Part shown: piece by piece, positions 1-5,992 of the stretch
Position numbering within the stretch: the stretch's first letter is position 1
How the letters are laid out: each line of letters starts with the position of its first letter
NCBI GenBank assembly: GCA_946479665.1
Contig: CAMLGO010000020.1
Location: 1 to 11,063, forward strand
DNA length: 11,063 nt
Origin: an uncultured Candidatus Saccharibacteria bacterium
GTDB lineage: Bacteria > Patescibacteria > Saccharimonadia > Saccharimonadales > UBA6022
Direction: 5' to 3'
Translations under genes and position numbers: made by a program
Notes under the pieces: generated by a model
What the model saw: only the letters and a program-made list of their open reading frames with translations
Databases searched by the model: none
Told to the model about the DNA's origin: nothing

Positions 1-1
1 C

Positions 2-565
2 CAAATTGCCCCGCAGGCACCCAAGAGCCGATTTGATCCTAAATTCCGGCTCATCGCAATCGTTCTCGCCGTTGCAACTATCGTAACTATCATACTGGTT
101 ATCATCAGTGGCCTTGCAGGCGGCTCAAAAAATGACCTGCAGCAGCTCGCCGCTCGCCTAGCAACAACTGAAAAGCTTGCCACCGATGCCCAGAAGAACC
201 TCAAATCAAGCGAGTTACGTTCGCTTAACGGCAGTCTTAAAATTCTCCTCACCAATACGAATCGTGATATCGCCGAACCACTCAAGCTAAATGGCATCGC
301 TGCCGACAAGCTCGATAAAGCGATTGTTACCAAAGAGGATGGTGCCAAAATAATCGCCACACTCGAAGATGCGCGCCTTAACACAACGTACGATCGTACA
401 TATGCCCGAGAGATGTCGTACCAGCTTGAAACGATCGTGCTTCAGATGAAAGAATTGCACGCCAGCACTTCAAGTCAATCGCTCAAAGCCTTCCTTGACA
501 CCTCGTACAAAAATATCCAACCAATTCAAAAACAATTTTCTGAATTAAACGCAGCTAACGCCTAG
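2..565 (+). CDS. Membrane-anchored protein of unknown function (3' part; start lies before the window)
   Basis: Open reading frame with no start in the window; 187 residues are visible and it ends at TAG 563-565. The visible part begins with a short polar, Pro/Lys-containing stretch. A single hydrophobic segment follows at about residues 16-39 (rich in I, V, L and A, ending in SGLAGG), then about 145 polar, helix-prone residues with many K, E, Q and L and no cysteine. This suggests a protein anchored by one membrane helix with a helical, perhaps coiled-coil, extracytoplasmic part; the arginine and lysine before the helix suggest N-in, C-out. I do not recognise a family. The frame is convincing because it stays open for the whole stretch, the hydrophobic block is sharply bounded, and the opposite strand has no comparable frame. 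Its stop shares the CTAG at 562-565 with the convergent gene's stop, and no terminator is visible between them. Confidence 0.75.
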   Translation, partial: QIAPQAPKSRFDPKFRLIAIVLAVATIVTIILVIISGLAGGSKNDLQQLAARLATTEKLATDAQKNLKSSELRSLNGSLKILLTNTNRDIAEPLKLNGIAADKLDKAIVTKEDGAKIIATLEDARLNTTYDRTYAREMSYQLETIVLQMKELHASTSSQSLKAFLDTSYKNIQPIQKQFSELNAANA

Positions 566-915
566 ACAGTTGCGACTTCTTCGCCCGATACCAATCGGTA
601 GCTGAGGCGCACGAGGTCAAATAGCTCATCTTCCGGCATTTGGCCAGTGCAAAGAATCGTATTCCAATGTTTTTTATTCAGGTGATAACCAGGCAATACC
701 GTTTCGTACTTCTCTCGCAAAATCTCTGCAAGCTGCGGGTCGCATTTTAGGCTTAATCGTAGCGGCTTGCTGTCACCCTGAATAATGGCGAACATCTTTC
801 CCTCGCCCGTTTCCTTATGGCCGATTTTATAAACAAAAGTTCCCTCGCCAAACGGGAAATCAAGCCAGGTGTTCGGGAAACTTAAAAGGTATTCTTCAAC
901 TTCTGTATGTGTCAT
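562..915 (-). CDS. YjbR/MmcQ family small protein (CyaY-like fold)
   Basis: A 117-residue protein, close to the usual 110-120 for the YjbR/MmcQ family. Family features are visible: an N-terminal helix leading into FPFGEGTFVYKIG (about 20-32), the strand MFAIIQ (41-46), LRLSLKCDP (52-60), and the signature LPGYHLNKKHWNTI at 74-87, followed by an acidic C-terminal helix (PEDELFDLVRLSY). The family has the CyaY-like alpha/beta fold and is often described as putatively DNA-binding; the molecular role is not established. The start ATG overlaps the stop of orn as ATGA (912-915), and no clear Shine-Dalgarno lies ahead of it, so translation is probably coupled to orn. The stop is the minus-strand reading of CTAG 562-565, shared with the convergent gene. 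Confidence 0.9.
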   Translation of the reverse strand: MTHTEVEEYLLSFPNTWLDFPFGEGTFVYKIGHKETGEGKMFAIIQGDSKPLRLSLKCDPQLAEILREKYETVLPGYHLNKKHWNTILCTGQMPEDELFDLVRLSYRLVSGEEVATV

Positions 916-1475
916 GCTTTTATTTTAGCAAGATAATACTGAAGTTCCATAATCGAACCGCGAATGTCACCGAGCGCACGGTGCTCTTCGGGCTTGGCGA
1001 ACCGCTTTTTGTACTTGCCCTCAAACACAACTTTCCATGCAGTCACATCGAGCATGCGGTAGTGTAGACGAGCATCAAGACGATGCCATTCATTCACAAT
1101 AAAGCGACGATCTTGGTGAATCGAGTTACCTGCAAGCAGTACTGGCTTGCCCTTTTCAAAATGTTCATCAATAAATGCGAGTAGCTCATTTTCAATAGTA
1201 CGGCCCGAACGACCTTTTTCAAGATTCTGCTTTATAAGCCCGTCACGCGCAATTGGGTTGGCATCCCAAAAGTCTTTACCCACTTTCATGCGACGCTCAA
1301 GGAGGCGCGGCCCAACCTTCACAACACCTTCATAGGTTGCAAGTTCATTAAACTTCCAGTCGGTCACAATCGCAGCCACTTCTAATATACGATCGTCGGT
1401 CGGATCAAGGCCGGTCATCTCTAAATCAACCCATAAAATACGGTCGGTACGGGCATTAGCAAGTTTTTTATCCAT
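912..1475 (-). CDS. orn: Oligoribonuclease (DEDDh 3'-5' exoribonuclease)
   Basis: A 187-residue protein, the normal length for Orn, which degrades 2-5 nt RNA fragments (nanoRNA, including pGpG) to mononucleotides in the cytoplasm. All exonuclease motifs are visible: ExoI WVDLEMTGLD with D17 and E19; the ExoII region NSIHQDRRF with D122; ExoIII EEHRALGDI with H165 and D170, giving the DEDDh metal and catalytic set. The ATG at 1475 starts directly before the conserved region, and a -10-like TATACT ends 6 nt upstream, so the mRNA may be leaderless; the G-rich tract between them lies too close to the ATG for an ordinary ribosome-binding site. It forms a two-gene unit with the YjbR-like gene (ATGA overlap). 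For an organism thought to live by nucleotide salvage, finishing RNA decay to monomers makes sense, but that is inference. Confidence 0.95.
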   Translation of the reverse strand: MDKKLANARTDRILWVDLEMTGLDPTDDRILEVAAIVTDWKFNELATYEGVVKVGPRLLERRMKVGKDFWDANPIARDGLIKQNLEKGRSGRTIENELLAFIDEHFEKGKPVLLAGNSIHQDRRFIVNEWHRLDARLHYRMLDVTAWKVVFEGKYKKRFAKPEEHRALGDIRGSIMELQYYLAKIKA

Positions 1476-1481
1476 ATCCCC

Positions 1482-1487
1482 AGTATA
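1482..1487 (-). promoter_or_regulatory. Possible -10 box of orn, leaderless spacing
   Basis: TATACT on the minus strand (5/6 to TATAAT) ends 6 nt before the orn ATG. No good -35 hexamer is seen 16-18 bp upstream. If used, transcription would begin at or within a base or two of the start codon. Confidence 0.4.
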
Positions 1488-1527
1488 CAGGATCCAGGGT
1501 GGCCATCCGTTACGTCTTACCTATGAA

Positions 1528-4524
1528 CTATTTATCGAAATCGCCGCGCATTGTCAGCAAATCGTTTAGGTCATACAGCTGCCGATCACGCTTGTCGGTG
1601 CTGTCAATGTGAAACAATATCTCTCGACCATCAGCAAGCTGGCACAGTGACGGCAATTGATCGATGTGTGCAAGCTTCATATGATTAATAATCGGCTGTC
1701 CATTGTCATATCCTAGCGAAAATACCCTGCCATCCTTGCCCTCGATTTGTGATGGCGCATTGGTATATATCTCAGCAACTGCTTCGTCGCTGATCCAACT
1801 TTCACGGCGCAAGCCATCGTCCTGATAGAGTCTGGTACGTAAGTTTGCATTCACCTCACCAACGCTGTGCGCATAGCGTGCCGCCTCCTGCGTCCATGTA
1901 CGCAGCATACTAAGGTCGGGTAGATCAGTCCGATCAAAATAGTCGTCCAATTGCCCCTTTGGCACACGATCGCGGATTTCACCAAGCGTGTAGATCAATT
2001 GGCGCAGTGCCCGCTGCACATCGTTATTTCGCCCCTCAAGCGCAGCATCGACTAAGAGCGATCGTCCCTCTTTTGAAGGCCGCTCGGTTGATAATCGCTG
2101 CGTATCACTAAGAACAATGCTACCAAGGCGACGACGGCGAACTTCCTCGAGGCGCCCTTCGCTATTCAAATGCTGTCGAACTGCCTCATCACGAATTAAA
2201 TGACCGGCATAATGAGCGAGCTTACGTAGTGACTCACTCGAAAGTGGCCAGGCACTCTCAAGAACATGCGCTATATCTGCCTGCTTCACAAACTTTGGCG
2301 CACCCGGCTCTTTCGTCTTCTTATCGGCCCGCACCTTCTTGACGATGGGATACCGTCGCGGAAAACCAGCAGCATAGAGCGGTGCATCTTCGTTGCCATC
2401 CACCATACTGCGCGAACTCATCAGCCTACCCGTGTCGGTCGAAAGATTATGCACATTATGATACATTGCATCATTATTACGACCGACCACGCCCGTCTTC
2501 TGATAGACATAGTCGACCATGCCAGCAAGCAAAATATCTCTTACTTCATGTTCACCCGCTTCGTCCGGTGGCAGCAAAATAATATCATGCGGCGACAAGT
2601 CCATTGCCCGCAGACACTTATCCCATTGGCGGTGGGCCCGGTAGGCATTCTTGGGGTCAATATCCTGCGATAACAGCAGCTCCTCGTCGACCGCTCTCCC
2701 GTAATATGAACTGCGGGTTGTCTGAAACATGTCAAGCTGCGCAATGCAGTCGTCGGCCGTCGTTGAACGTAGCAATTTCTTCCAAGCAGTGCCAACACCA
2801 TCTTCAAAACTCGCCAGTCCTCCCGCCTCAATTGCCGACGCCACCGCAGTAACATTGGCGATTGTCTGCAATGAATGACCGCCCTTCCAGGCTTCGACAA
2901 CACCACGAGATAGTTCCGGTCGCAGCGGGAACATATCCATCAGGTGGCCGAGCTCGGTCACCTGGTTATCTTCGTCGATCGCGCCAAGACGATATAGACC
3001 TTCGAGCGCCTCGAGGATCGTTTGTTCATCGTCAACCGGACTAAGCAAATACTCGTTCAACTTCGTAAAATCACGACCAAGTGCCACGACAGACAAAACA
3101 GTACGCATAATGTTGGTCTGATGAATCTGCGCTGGCGCATGTTTCTCACGTTCTTCAAACGATTTAAAGTACGGTTCGCCGATTACGCTCTCCGCCTTTG
3201 TCAAAACGCACAGCCCGTTTTCGATATCACGCCCAGCACGGCCACCCTGCTGTGTAATTTCTGCTTGCGCCGCATCACGAATAAATAACCCTGATGTACC
3301 CTCGCTGTCTAGTTCCGAACGCTTCGTGCGCCCGTCGGTAATCACCAGACTAAGCTTTGGGATAGTAATTCCCGATTGCCCCGCGGATGTCGATGCGATC
3401 ACAACATGTTCGCCTGGCAGTGTTTCCGCCATAATCTGCTGCATAGCCGCTTGAGTAATTTTTGAATGCAATACCGCCGGCCTAAAGCCCCGCGTACCAC
3501 CATCTCTGCGACCTTCGGCTCTACCGAGCTGCTTATAAATGTCACTAATCACCTCTTTCGTGTCTGCCTTGCCTGGCTGAAAGATCATAACCTTCTCGCG
3601 TAGCGGGCCCGGTCCAACCTCCTCTTGTTCGGTCTCCATCTCGTTCTCGGCCACCATTTGATGACGACGATACTTCATATAGGCTTGAATGACCGTTAAG
3701 TGAGGTTCTTCGATAAACGTGATATTATTCGGCCGTCCCTCGACCGACACTACCGGCACCTCACCGCCGTTAACCGGCCCTAGCGCCGCCTGTACTTTTT
3801 CCTTATTCTGGGTTGCACTAGATAGCACCAGTCGCCATTTTTCGTGATCATCAAGTGACTGCGCAGCGATTGCCGTCGCCAGTTCTACAGGTAGATCAGC
3901 TTCATGAACCTCGTCGCTAATAATGGCAATCGGCCTGTCAGCATACTCCTCTTCGATTGATGGAAAGATCTTTGTAAACGTCCCGGCAGTCATAAACACT
4001 ACCTTGTCGTTTTCGTGGCGCTCAACTCTATCAGAGTGCATAATTCCAATTGTTGTATCAGCCAACTCGGCACCACGCTGCTCGGTCAGTTCCTCGCGCG
4101 CACGTTCATAAACATTTTCAGCGATCACCTTGCGCGGCACCAGCACGACAGTCAGATCATAGCCTTCACCCAGCAAATACTGCCACAACTGCGACGTCTT
4201 ACCGCTACCCGTCTCACCCTCAAGCATCGACACTCTATTGCGATGTACCATTGTTACCAAATCACGTCGATTATGATAGATTGGCAGCTCGCGGCTACCT
4301 AAATCACGATATTCCGGCGCGATGGTTTCTGGTGCAGGCAATCCAGCTCTTAGGGCAAAGTGGCGGTCGGTAATCCCTCGGACATACTCTCGCCGGCTAG
4401 ATATGCCAGGGCCGGTGTTTGCAAAGATTCCTCTTTGCTCATTTCGCCGAAATTGCTTAGGCGTTGGCACGTGCGAAGAAGGAGTCTGATACGTTTGAAA
4501 AGCAGTCTCGGAATGATTACGCAT
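1528..4524 (-). CDS. DEAH-box (HrpA/HrpB-like) ATP-dependent RNA helicase, divergent
   Basis: 998 residues from the ATG at 4524. That start is preferred to a TTG two codons upstream because AAGG lies 6 nt before the ATG but abuts the TTG. Superfamily 2 motifs occur in order: Walker A GETGSGKT (103-110), LVPRKVIAENV (Ia, about 128-138), DEVH (204-207) as the DEAH box, SSAT (motif III, about 235-238), MIFQPGK (IV, about 313-319), STSAGQSGITIP (V, about 378-389) and QQGGRAGR (VI, 425-432). A winged-helix/HA2-like segment follows, with ALEGLYRLGAI and LGHLMDMFPLRPELSR (about 506-540). The first ~90 residues are polar and probably disordered. The ~440 residues after HA2 match nothing I recognise. 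Such helicases remodel RNA or RNP; the substrate here is unknown. Length lies between HrpB (~800) and HrpA (~1300). It has its own upstream promoter and inverted repeat, and ends 52 bp before orn. Confidence 0.9.
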   Translation of the reverse strand: MRNHSETAFQTYQTPSSHVPTPKQFRRNEQRGIFANTGPGISSRREYVRGITDRHFALRAGLPAPETIAPEYRDLGSRELPIYHNRRDLVTMVHRNRVSMLEGETGSGKTSQLWQYLLGEGYDLTVVLVPRKVIAENVYERAREELTEQRGAELADTTIGIMHSDRVERHENDKVVFMTAGTFTKIFPSIEEEYADRPIAIISDEVHEADLPVELATAIAAQSLDDHEKWRLVLSSATQNKEKVQAALGPVNGGEVPVVSVEGRPNNITFIEEPHLTVIQAYMKYRRHQMVAENEMETEQEEVGPGPLREKVMIFQPGKADTKEVISDIYKQLGRAEGRRDGGTRGFRPAVLHSKITQAAMQQIMAETLPGEHVVIASTSAGQSGITIPKLSLVITDGRTKRSELDSEGTSGLFIRDAAQAEITQQGGRAGRDIENGLCVLTKAESVIGEPYFKSFEEREKHAPAQIHQTNIMRTVLSVVALGRDFTKLNEYLLSPVDDEQTILEALEGLYRLGAIDEDNQVTELGHLMDMFPLRPELSRGVVEAWKGGHSLQTIANVTAVASAIEAGGLASFEDGVGTAWKKLLRSTTADDCIAQLDMFQTTRSSYYGRAVDEELLLSQDIDPKNAYRAHRQWDKCLRAMDLSPHDIILLPPDEAGEHEVRDILLAGMVDYVYQKTGVVGRNNDAMYHNVHNLSTDTGRLMSSRSMVDGNEDAPLYAAGFPRRYPIVKKVRADKKTKEPGAPKFVKQADIAHVLESAWPLSSESLRKLAHYAGHLIRDEAVRQHLNSEGRLEEVRRRRLGSIVLSDTQRLSTERPSKEGRSLLVDAALEGRNNDVQRALRQLIYTLGEIRDRVPKGQLDDYFDRTDLPDLSMLRTWTQEAARYAHSVGEVNANLRTRLYQDDGLRRESWISDEAVAEIYTNAPSQIEGKDGRVFSLGYDNGQPIINHMKLAHIDQLPSLCQLADGREILFHIDSTDKRDRQLYDLNDLLTMRGDFDK

Positions 4525-4534
4525 ACACAACCTT

Positions 4535-4557
4535 ACACAAATTACTGTCGTTTGTGT
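4535..4557. promoter_or_regulatory. Inverted repeat ACACAAA-N9-TTTGTGT in the helicase leader
   Basis: Perfect 7-bp arms separated by 9 bp, beginning 2 bp downstream of the proposed -10 box and ending 10 bp before the helicase ATG. The position, over the start site and leader, fits a repressor operator; a weak A/U-rich RNA hairpin just upstream of the AAGG ribosome-binding site is the alternative. Confidence 0.4.
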
Positions 4558-4559
4558 CT

Positions 4560-4587
4560 ATCGTAACACTATATATAGAAATGTAAA
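4560..4587 (-). promoter_or_regulatory. Candidate helicase promoter TTTACA-16-TACGAT
   Basis: On the minus strand TTTACA (4582-4587) and TACGAT (4560-4565) are 16 bp apart, in the short gap after msrB. Each hexamer is an imperfect match. A TATATA run between them offers an alternative -10. Confidence 0.35.
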
Positions 4588-4986
4588 CTATTTCTCAGTA
4601 TCTGGCGTAAATTGCAAACTCAATGAGTTAATACAATATCGCTGATCAGTCGGCACGCCCAAGCCCTCACCTTCAAATACATGGCCAAGATGGCTGCCGC
4701 ATGTCGCACAGGTAACTTCTGTGCGCACGGTCCCAAAGCTGTCGTCTTCGTTAAATTCAACCGTTCCGGGTAGCGCATCATAAAAGCTCGGCCAACCACA
4801 TTCAGCATCAAACTTCGTCTTGCTATCAAATAACTTCGTACCACAGGCAGCGCAGCTGTACGTGCCGGGATCAAATAGCGAATCATATTCACCCGAAAAC
4901 GGCAGCTCCGTCCCCTTCTCGCGCAGCACATGATACTGCTCGGGTGTTAGCTCGTCTTCCCATTCGCTCTCGGTTTTATCACGCAT
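4588..4986 (-). CDS. msrB: Peptide-methionine (R)-S-oxide reductase, zinc-binding type
   Basis: 132 residues. Reduces the R epimer of methionine sulfoxide in proteins, normally recycled by thioredoxin, in the cytoplasm. Visible hallmarks: LTPEQYHVLREKGTELPFSG (residues 13-32); two CxxC zinc pairs, C45/C48 (CAAC) and C93/C96 (CATC); CGWPSF with the probable resolving C63; HLGHVFEG (99-106); and the catalytic C118 in RYCINS. All key residues are present. Two starts compete: ATG 4986, with AGGAG 7 nt upstream, and in-frame ATG 4992, which lies 6 nt after a perfect TATAAT. If that -10 is used, the AGGAG would not be in the transcript and 4992 (134 residues) would be a leaderless start. A longer TTG-initiated reading is rejected because it begins inside the terminator hairpin. 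It stands as a separate unit between the mscL terminator and the helicase promoter. Confidence 0.95.
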   Translation of the reverse strand: MRDKTESEWEDELTPEQYHVLREKGTELPFSGEYDSLFDPGTYSCAACGTKLFDSKTKFDAECGWPSFYDALPGTVEFNEDDSFGTVRTEVTCATCGSHLGHVFEGEGLGVPTDQRYCINSLSLQFTPDTEK

Positions 4987-4998
4987 ATTCATACTCCT

Positions 4999-5004
4999 AT
5001 TATA
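4999..5004 (-). promoter_or_regulatory. msrB -10 box (TATAAT)
   Basis: Perfect TATAAT on the minus strand, 6 nt before ATG 4992 and 12 nt before ATG 4986. The best -35-like hexamer, TTGGAG 18 bp upstream, is poor and lies in the loop and stem of the mscL terminator. Confidence 0.5.
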
Positions 5005-5014
5005 TACCCGTTTA

Positions 5015-5042
5015 AAAACCACCTCCAATGTGAGGTGGTTTT
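5015..5042 (-). terminator. Rho-independent terminator of mscL
   Basis: Perfect 11-bp stem (AAAACCACCTC with GAGGTGGTTTT) and a 6-nt loop, 16 bp after the mscL stop. On the minus strand the right arm ends in a T-run (TTTTT), as expected of an intrinsic terminator. The plus-strand reading also ends in TTTT, so it could act both ways, but no plus-strand gene lies upstream. Confidence 0.85.
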
Positions 5043-5058
5043 ATGCATTCGAAGTATC

Positions 5059-5502
5059 TTACGATTGCTTTTTCTTGTCGAGACGATCAAGCTTCGCGAG
5101 GTGTACCGCCCAGTAGACGACAGCCGCTGTCGCAAGTAGCGTAATAAGAGCAGACAGTATCATACCCCATCCAATAGCCACTTCTGGCTTGTCGGCAGTC
5201 TTTCCAAGAATCACCCATTTAAGACTATTGAGGTCAACGCCTTGAGTAAGAAGTGCCACAACCGGAGCGATCAATTGGTCAACGATCGTCTTAACCGCTG
5301 CACCAGCCGCAGTACCTATCGCAAGACCAACAGCCAAGCCGACAACACCTTGCTCACGAATAAACGTCAAAAAGCCTCCGCCCTGACCTTTAATCGCTGC
5401 AGCGCTTTGCTGTACGCGAGAGACAACTTTCGCTTTCTTTGTTGCTGGTTTTGTTGCAGCTGTTTTTACAGCCGGCTTCTTTATTGGCTTTTTCTCCGCC
5501 AT
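5059..5502 (-). CDS. mscL: Large-conductance mechanosensitive channel with a basic N-terminal extension
   Basis: 147 residues. MscL opens under membrane tension and releases solutes during hypo-osmotic shock. The channel core begins at FLTFIREQGVVGLAVG (about 44-59) and continues through TM1 with GTAAGAAVKTIVDQLIAPVV (about 63-82), recalling the MscL pore helix and its small-residue pattern. A short external loop (about 84-108) and TM2 (about 110-134) follow, then a short basic C-terminus. The oddity is the N-terminal ~40 residues, rich in Lys, Ala, Pro and Thr (KKPAVKTAATKPATKKAK), resembling histone-H1-like tails; most MscL proteins begin only about a dozen residues before the pore helix. 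The start is supported by GGGAGA 7 nt upstream. It has its own extended -10 promoter and its own terminator, so it is probably monocistronic. The family assignment rests on the pore helix and overall layout; the core is diverged. Confidence 0.85.
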   Translation of the reverse strand: MAEKKPIKKPAVKTAATKPATKKAKVVSRVQQSAAAIKGQGGGFLTFIREQGVVGLAVGLAIGTAAGAAVKTIVDQLIAPVVALLTQGVDLNSLKWVILGKTADKPEVAIGWGMILSALITLLATAAVVYWAVHLAKLDRLDKKKQS

Positions 5503-5511
5503 AAAAAAATC

Positions 5512-5529
5512 TCCCTTTACTTACAGGGA
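5512..5529 (-). promoter_or_regulatory. Small hairpin over the mscL ribosome-binding site
   Basis: TCCCT and AGGGA arms (5 bp, 8-nt loop) in the mscL leader. The AGGGA arm is part of the Shine-Dalgarno, so folding would partly hide it. The stem is short and the effect, if any, unproven. Confidence 0.25.
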
Positions 5530-5530
5530 A

Positions 5531-5539
5531 ATTATAACA
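5531..5539 (-). promoter_or_regulatory. mscL extended -10 promoter (TGTTATAAT)
   Basis: TG-n-TATAAT on the minus strand, 28 nt before the mscL ATG, which gives a normal leader of about 20 nt carrying a Shine-Dalgarno. No good -35 is seen, which is usual for extended -10 promoters. Confidence 0.55.
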
Positions 5540-5561
5540 TTAATTCAAACTTGGTATTACT

Positions 5562-5599
5562 CTGACCGTGATGCCGCAAACTTGCGGCATCACGGTCAG
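5562..5599. repeat. 38-nt perfect inverted repeat after the small ORF
   Basis: Two 18-nt arms (CTGACCGTGATGCCGCAA and its exact complement) around 2 nt, giving at least 17 bp of perfect GC-rich stem. It begins 7 nt after the stop of the minus-strand ORF at 5607, where a terminator would sit, yet neither strand has a T-run next to it. It could be a Rho-independent terminator of unusual type, a 3'-end stabilising structure, or a processing or recombination site. Confidence 0.85.
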
Positions 5600-5606
5600 T
5601 TGTGGC

Positions 5607-5831
5607 TCAGGCCTCCGGGAGGCGGCCGGTAACCACGAACTGGAAAGGTCGATCTTCGTCGCGCATCGGCTCCCCCTTGCGGGAAATCTTCAGGCAACGG
5701 TCGTTGTGGTGCATACTGCCCGTCGTACGCCGAAGACGCGTCAACGACCAGGGTACCTGAAGCACTTCCCGAAGTTGGTCGTAGTCATCGACTACAATCA
5801 CCTTCGATCCGAGCCGCAGCAAACGGTTCAT
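5607..5831 (-). CDS. Small basic protein of unknown function
   Basis: 74 residues from ATG 5831, which has AAGAGG 6 nt upstream. An in-frame TTG at 5867 (AGGGG 8 nt upstream, directly preceded by TAG) would give 86 residues. I recognise no family. It opens with LLRLGSKVIVVDDYDQLREVL, a plausible strand-helix unit, and continues rich in Arg, Asp and His, with one Trp and one Cys. Codon choice (CGG, CTG, AAG, GGG) is more GC-rich than in argS or mscL beside it, hinting at separate origin. It appears to be a complete transcription unit: candidate promoter near 5956-5983, a leader with hairpins, a ribosome-binding site, the ORF, then a perfect inverted repeat. The opposite-strand reading of the region runs into argS and lacks a ribosome-binding site. 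Coding status is likely but not certain. Confidence 0.55.
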   Translation of the reverse strand: MNRLLRLGSKVIVVDDYDQLREVLQVPWSLTRLRRTTGSMHHNDRCLKISRKGEPMRDEDRPFQFVVTGRLPEA

Positions 5832-5895
5832 GACAGTCCTCTTGTCTTCGATAGAAGCACTTGGCAACTACCTCACCCCTTTTCCAAGAAACACG

Positions 5896-5908
5896 GACAC
5901 GCCGTGTC
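5896..5908 (-). promoter_or_regulatory. Palindrome in the leader of the small ORF
   Basis: GACACG-C-CGTGTC, two 6-bp arms around one base. In RNA the tip must open to form a loop, so DNA binding by a dimeric protein is as likely as an RNA hairpin. Confidence 0.35.
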
Positions 5909-5920
5909 ATGTGTTCGACT

Positions 5921-5941
5921 GCCAAACCCGGACGGCTTGGC
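5921..5941 (-). promoter_or_regulatory. Leader stem-loop specific to the minus-strand RNA
   Basis: In the minus-strand RNA the arms GCCAAGCC and GGTTTGGC pair over 8 bp, including one G-U, around a 5-nt loop. The plus-strand RNA would have an A-C mismatch at the same position. This supports a structured 5' leader for the small ORF at 5607. Confidence 0.45.
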
Positions 5942-5955
5942 GATGGCCAATACAC

Positions 5956-5983
5956 ATTTTACATACTATACAGCAATTCTTAA
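5956..5983 (-). promoter_or_regulatory. Candidate promoter of the small ORF (TTAAGA-16-TAAAAT)
   Basis: TTAAGA (5978-5983) and TAAAAT (5956-5961) on the minus strand, just after the argS stop. Transcription would start near 5949, giving a leader of roughly 80-120 nt depending on the start codon. A TATAGT nearby is an alternative -10. Confidence 0.35.
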
Positions 5984-5990
5984 TAATTGC
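5973..5990. repeat. Inverted repeat GCAATT-N6-AATTGC after argS
   Basis: Perfect 6-bp arms starting 2 bp after the argS stop and overlapping the -35 region of the small ORF's candidate promoter. Too weak and AT-rich for a confident terminator; an operator is equally possible. Confidence 0.35.
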
Positions 5991-5992
5991 AA

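Noticed and set aside
2266..2673. Plus-strand frame inside the helicase gene
   Set aside because: Antisense to the helicase coding sequence, without a ribosome-binding site or recognisable motifs.
4525..4530. TTG start two codons upstream of the helicase ATG
   Set aside because: The AAGG ribosome-binding site directly abuts this TTG, leaving no spacing; the ATG at 4524 is 6 nt from it.
4987..5028. Upstream TTG start extending MsrB by 14 residues
   Set aside because: The TTG lies in the loop of the mscL terminator, has no proper ribosome-binding site, and the extension would run across the msrB -10 box.
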